Part shown: positions 13,040 through 15,559 of the stretch, one piece after another
Layout of the letters: each line of letters starts with the position of its first letter
Numbering within the stretch: the stretch's first letter is position 1
Source: CAYTCZ01 sp964436315
Lineage (GTDB): Bacteria; Actinomycetota; Thermoleophilia; Gaiellales; Gaiellaceae
Assembly: GCA_964436315.1 (NCBI GenBank)
Contig: CAYTCZ010000092.1
Location: 1 to 15,559, forward strand
Reading direction: 5' to 3'
Length of the DNA: 15,559 nucleotides
Notes under the pieces: generated by a model
What the model was told of the DNA's origin: nothing
The model's database searches: none
What the model saw: the letters and a program-made list of their open reading frames with translations, nothing else
Made by a program: the position numbers and the translations under genes

Positions 13040-15442
13040 CTAGGACTCCCGCTTCGCCAGCGAGAACTCTTTCGTCTCGCCGGGCGAGAGCTCGACGATC
13101 TCGTCGCGTAAGCGAACGCTGACCGGGCGATCGGGCCCTGGTTGTCGGCCGACCCGGGCTCGAAAGTCGTCGATCTCGATCGAGAGCCAGGAGCCGCGAT
13201 ACCGGACGTCGAAGCGGAGTCGGCCCAGTTCGTTCGGAAGCTGCGGGTCGAGTCGCAGGACATCGCCGCGTGCCTCCACCCCTGCATAGCAGCGCTGCAC
13301 CAAATCGACCGTCCCGGCCATAGCGCCCAGATGAATCCCTTCCGGCGTCGTGCCACCCTGGACGTCAGAGACGTCACTCTCGAGCGCCTCGATGAAGAAC
13401 TCCCAGCTGCGCCGCCGATCAAGGCGAGAAAGCACCCAGGCGTTTACGACGCGAGACAACGTCGATCCATGAGAGGTCCTGCGCGTGTAGTACTCGACGT
13501 TCCGCTGGATCAGGTCGTCGTCGAATTCGTAGCCGAGCCGGGTGAAGAGCTCGGAGAGCTCATCCCCTGAGAGCAAGTAGAAGAGCATCAAGACGTCGGC
13601 CTGCTTCGAGAGTCTGTAGTTGTTGGGTGAGTCACCCTCGGCCTCGAGGATGCGATCGAGGCGTGCGATGTCTCCGTACCGCTCGCGATACCCGTCCCAG
13701 TCGAACTCGGCGAGATCTCCGTACCCCTCGAACTGACTGATGATCCTCTCGTCGTGAAACGGGATCATCATTTTGCGGCTGATGGCCTCCCACCGGTCGA
13801 GCTCTTCTCGACTCAGTCCGAGCTTCTCCCAGAGCCGCTGGCGACGGATATCGGGCACGAGCTCGAGCACCTCGAGCGCGCGGATCAGTGTCCAGGTCGC
13901 CATCACGTTCGTGTACGCGTTGTTGTCGAGCCCTGGCTCGTCAGAGCCTGGATACGCCTCGTGGTACTCGTCGGGCCCCATCACCTTCTTGATCTCGTAG
14001 CGATCGAGCGAGCGGTTGTAGGTGGAAGCGCTTGCTAAGAACCGGGCGATCTCCAGGATCATCTCCGCGCCCCAGTAGGCGAGAAAGTCGAGGTCCCCGG
14101 TCGTCTGGTAGTAGAGCCAGATGTTGTAGGCAATCCCGACGCCGATGTGCCGCTGGAGGTGGGAGTGATCCGGAAACCAGTTGCCCGACCGTGGATTGAG
14201 GTGGTAGGTCTGACTCTCCTCGCGGCCGTCGCTGCCGCTCTGCCACGGATACATCGCGCCCTCGTACCCGGCCTCCTTCGCTGCCCAGCGCGCCTCGGGG
14301 AGCCGGCGAAAGCGGTAGCGAAGGAGTGCCCGTGTGATGCCTGGGAGACGCAGGTTCAGGAACGGGAAGATGAATACCTCGTCCCAGAAGATGTGCCCGC
14401 GGTAGGCCTCCCCGTGGAGACCCCGGGCCGGCACCCCCGCGTCGAGTTCGATCGTGTGGGGCGAGACTGTCTGAAGCAGGTGGAAGATGTGCAGTTGGAG
14501 TATGAGCTCTGCACGTTCTCCCTCGCCGATATCGAGCATGCATTGCTCCCAGAGGTGATCCCACGAGAGCGTGTGCTGACGCAGGGCCTCGGTGAAGTCA
14601 CCGACTCGCCTCACCGTCTTCCGCGCGTCGAGACCCGGTTCGGCGACCGCGTGATCCCGGGATGTGTAGAGAGAGACCATCTTCTCGAGCGTGATGGGCG
14701 TGCCTTCGTGCAGCTCGATCGAAACCTCCTGCGCGATGTAGCCAGGCTCCTCGATGACCGTGACATCGGTCGGACGCGTCAAGCCGTCTTCGCGAATGCG
14801 CAGCCGCGATGCTTCGGTGATGCCGATTCTCGACTGATTCGTGACCACGGAGAGGACGATCACCCCGTCGTCCTCCGAGGTGCTGACCGGCTCGAGATGC
14901 TTGGTCGTGAGCTCCCGGTATCGCTTCACACCGGAGTTCGTGACGCGACCGTCAAGCGCAGAGCGAATCGTCGCCGTCCCGGACCAGTTCTCGGCCAGAA
15001 GAGTGGTCTGAAGTCCTGCGAGATGCGGGTCGCGCATGCTCACGAACCGCCGCTGCGTGACAAGTGTCCTTCGACCCTCCGAGTCGACATAACGAACCCG
15101 GCGAGTCAGCACGCCGGTGCGCAACTCGAGCTCCTGCCGGTAGTCGAGGATGTCGACGCGCCGAAGGTCAAACCACTCGCCGTCCTCGAACCGAAGGGTG
15201 AAGCAGAGCCAGTTCGGCGCGTTGACGAGACTCTCGTGCTCGAGGACGCGATCGGAGACTTGCGAATCGAGCCGGTTGAAGCAACCCGCGATGTAGGTCC
15301 CGGGATAGTGAACCTCGTCCGCATCCGCCTCGGGTGCAGCTCCCCGAGTAGCGAAGTAGCCGTTCCCAAGGGTGCACAGGGCCTCCCGGAGGCCCTCCTG
15401 CTCCGGCTCGAAACCCACGTAGACCAGACCCCGATGAGTCAC
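13040..15442 (-). CDS. Glycoside hydrolase family 65 disaccharide phosphorylase (800 aa)
   Basis: Probably splits an alpha-linked glucose disaccharide with phosphate to give beta-glucose-1-phosphate and glucose. The N-terminal beta-sandwich (about 1-290) starts with the family hallmark EPEQEGLREALCTLGNGYFATRG (written here as EPEQEGLREA and LGNGYFATRG). The (alpha/alpha)6 catalytic barrel (about 300-690) has GEAYRGHIFWDEVFIFPFL with Trp353-Asp354, MGPDEYHEAYPG with the general acid Glu492, KQADVLMLFYLL with Lys613-Gln614, and RTSHGSTLSRVVNAWVLSR. A small beta domain ends the protein. Full length is typical. Trehalose, kojibiose, maltose or nigerose are all possible substrates; the sequence does not let me choose. 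The start is GTG 15442, close to the family's N-terminus, with only a weak, distant ribosome site inside an inverted repeat. Confidence 0.92.
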   Translation of the reverse strand: MTHRGLVYVGFEPEQEGLREALCTLGNGYFATRGAAPEADADEVHYPGTYIAGCFNRLDSQVSDRVLEHESLVNAPNWLCFTLRFEDGEWFDLRRVDILDYRQELELRTGVLTRRVRYVDSEGRRTLVTQRRFVSMRDPHLAGLQTTLLAENWSGTATIRSALDGRVTNSGVKRYRELTTKHLEPVSTSEDDGVIVLSVVTNQSRIGITEASRLRIREDGLTRPTDVTVIEEPGYIAQEVSIELHEGTPITLEKMVSLYTSRDHAVAEPGLDARKTVRRVGDFTEALRQHTLSWDHLWEQCMLDIGEGERAELILQLHIFHLLQTVSPHTIELDAGVPARGLHGEAYRGHIFWDEVFIFPFLNLRLPGITRALLRYRFRRLPEARWAAKEAGYEGAMYPWQSGSDGREESQTYHLNPRSGNWFPDHSHLQRHIGVGIAYNIWLYYQTTGDLDFLAYWGAEMILEIARFLASASTYNRSLDRYEIKKVMGPDEYHEAYPGSDEPGLDNNAYTNVMATWTLIRALEVLELVPDIRRQRLWEKLGLSREELDRWEAISRKMMIPFHDERIISQFEGYGDLAEFDWDGYRERYGDIARLDRILEAEGDSPNNYRLSKQADVLMLFYLLSGDELSELFTRLGYEFDDDLIQRNVEYYTRRTSHGSTLSRVVNAWVLSRLDRRRSWEFFIEALESDVSDVQGGTTPEGIHLGAMAGTVDLVQRCYAGVEARGDVLRLDPQLPNELGRLRFDVRYRGSWLSIEIDDFRARVGRQPGPDRPVSVRLRDEIVELSPGETKEFSLAKRES

Positions 15443-15446
15443 GAGA

Positions 15447-15470
15447 GCAGAGCGAGCCTACCTGCTCTGC
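15447..15470. promoter_or_regulatory. 7-bp inverted repeat just upstream of the GH65 start
   Basis: GCAGAGC (15447-15453) and GCTCTGC (15464-15470) flank a 10-base spacer. The spacer holds the only purine-rich stretch that could serve as ribosome site (AGGTAGG on the minus strand). The repeat lies 5-28 bases upstream of GTG 15442. It could be an operator or a leader hairpin that limits translation. The rest of the right flank (15471-15559) shows no gene. Confidence 0.4.
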
Positions 15471-15559
15471 AGCAGTGGGCCAAACACCAAAGAAACCCGA
15501 ACCTGCTTAGAGCCTATCCCGGTAGGTGCAGCACCCCCGGCTGGCGGCTGAGACGCGGC

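Noticed and set aside
15539..15548. Possible third copy of the 70-base repeat at the right edge (GGCTGGCGGC)
   Set aside because: Only 10 bases match; the following bases diverge at once, so it is likely chance in GC-rich DNA.

Overview
The window is high-GC bacterial DNA, most likely from an actinomycete. The best lineage clue is a small DUF1918 protein, a family that is essentially actinobacterial. A Thermoleophilia-type (Gaiellales/Solirubrobacterales) soil or subsurface lineage is my inference from gene content and composition; it was not tested. Coding density is high. No integrase, IS element, phage gene, CRISPR array, tRNA or rRNA was seen.

Layout. A minus-strand universal stress protein (53-535) is divergent from a plus-strand block running to 8072. 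That block holds a KhtU/KhtT-type K+/H+ antiporter pair with overlapping ends, an FAD oxidoreductase whose stop overlaps the start of PEP synthase (ppsA), a ZIP metal transporter, and a two-TM potassium channel with a cytoplasmic RCK module. A minus-strand block follows (12384 down to 8083): rtcB RNA ligase, a 433-base gene-free stretch, a CBS-CBS-BON protein, DUF1918, and nicotinate phosphoribosyltransferase (pncB). A small heat shock protein (12606-13025, plus) is divergent from rtcB and convergent with a GH65 disaccharide phosphorylase (13040-15442, minus).

How the genes may work together. The content reads as a stress and dormancy island: protein protection (Hsp20), RNA repair (RtcB), potassium and pH control (KhtTU, RCK channel), metal transport (ZIP), NAD salvage (PncB), gluconeogenic PEP supply (PpsA), phosphorolytic sugar use (GH65), and ligand-sensing or stress proteins (Usp, CBS-BON, DUF1918). 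Several families (Usp, Hsp20, CBS, DUF1918, PncB) also occur in the Mycobacterium tuberculosis DosR dormancy regulon. No DosR box was recognised here, so common regulation is only a hypothesis.

The most unusual non-coding structure lies between rtcB and the CBS-BON gene. It has two identical 70-base copies of a nested-hairpin element, bracketing further hairpins and a degenerate 26-base repeat. A second notable signal is a perfect 14-bp inverted repeat between the usp and khtU start codons.
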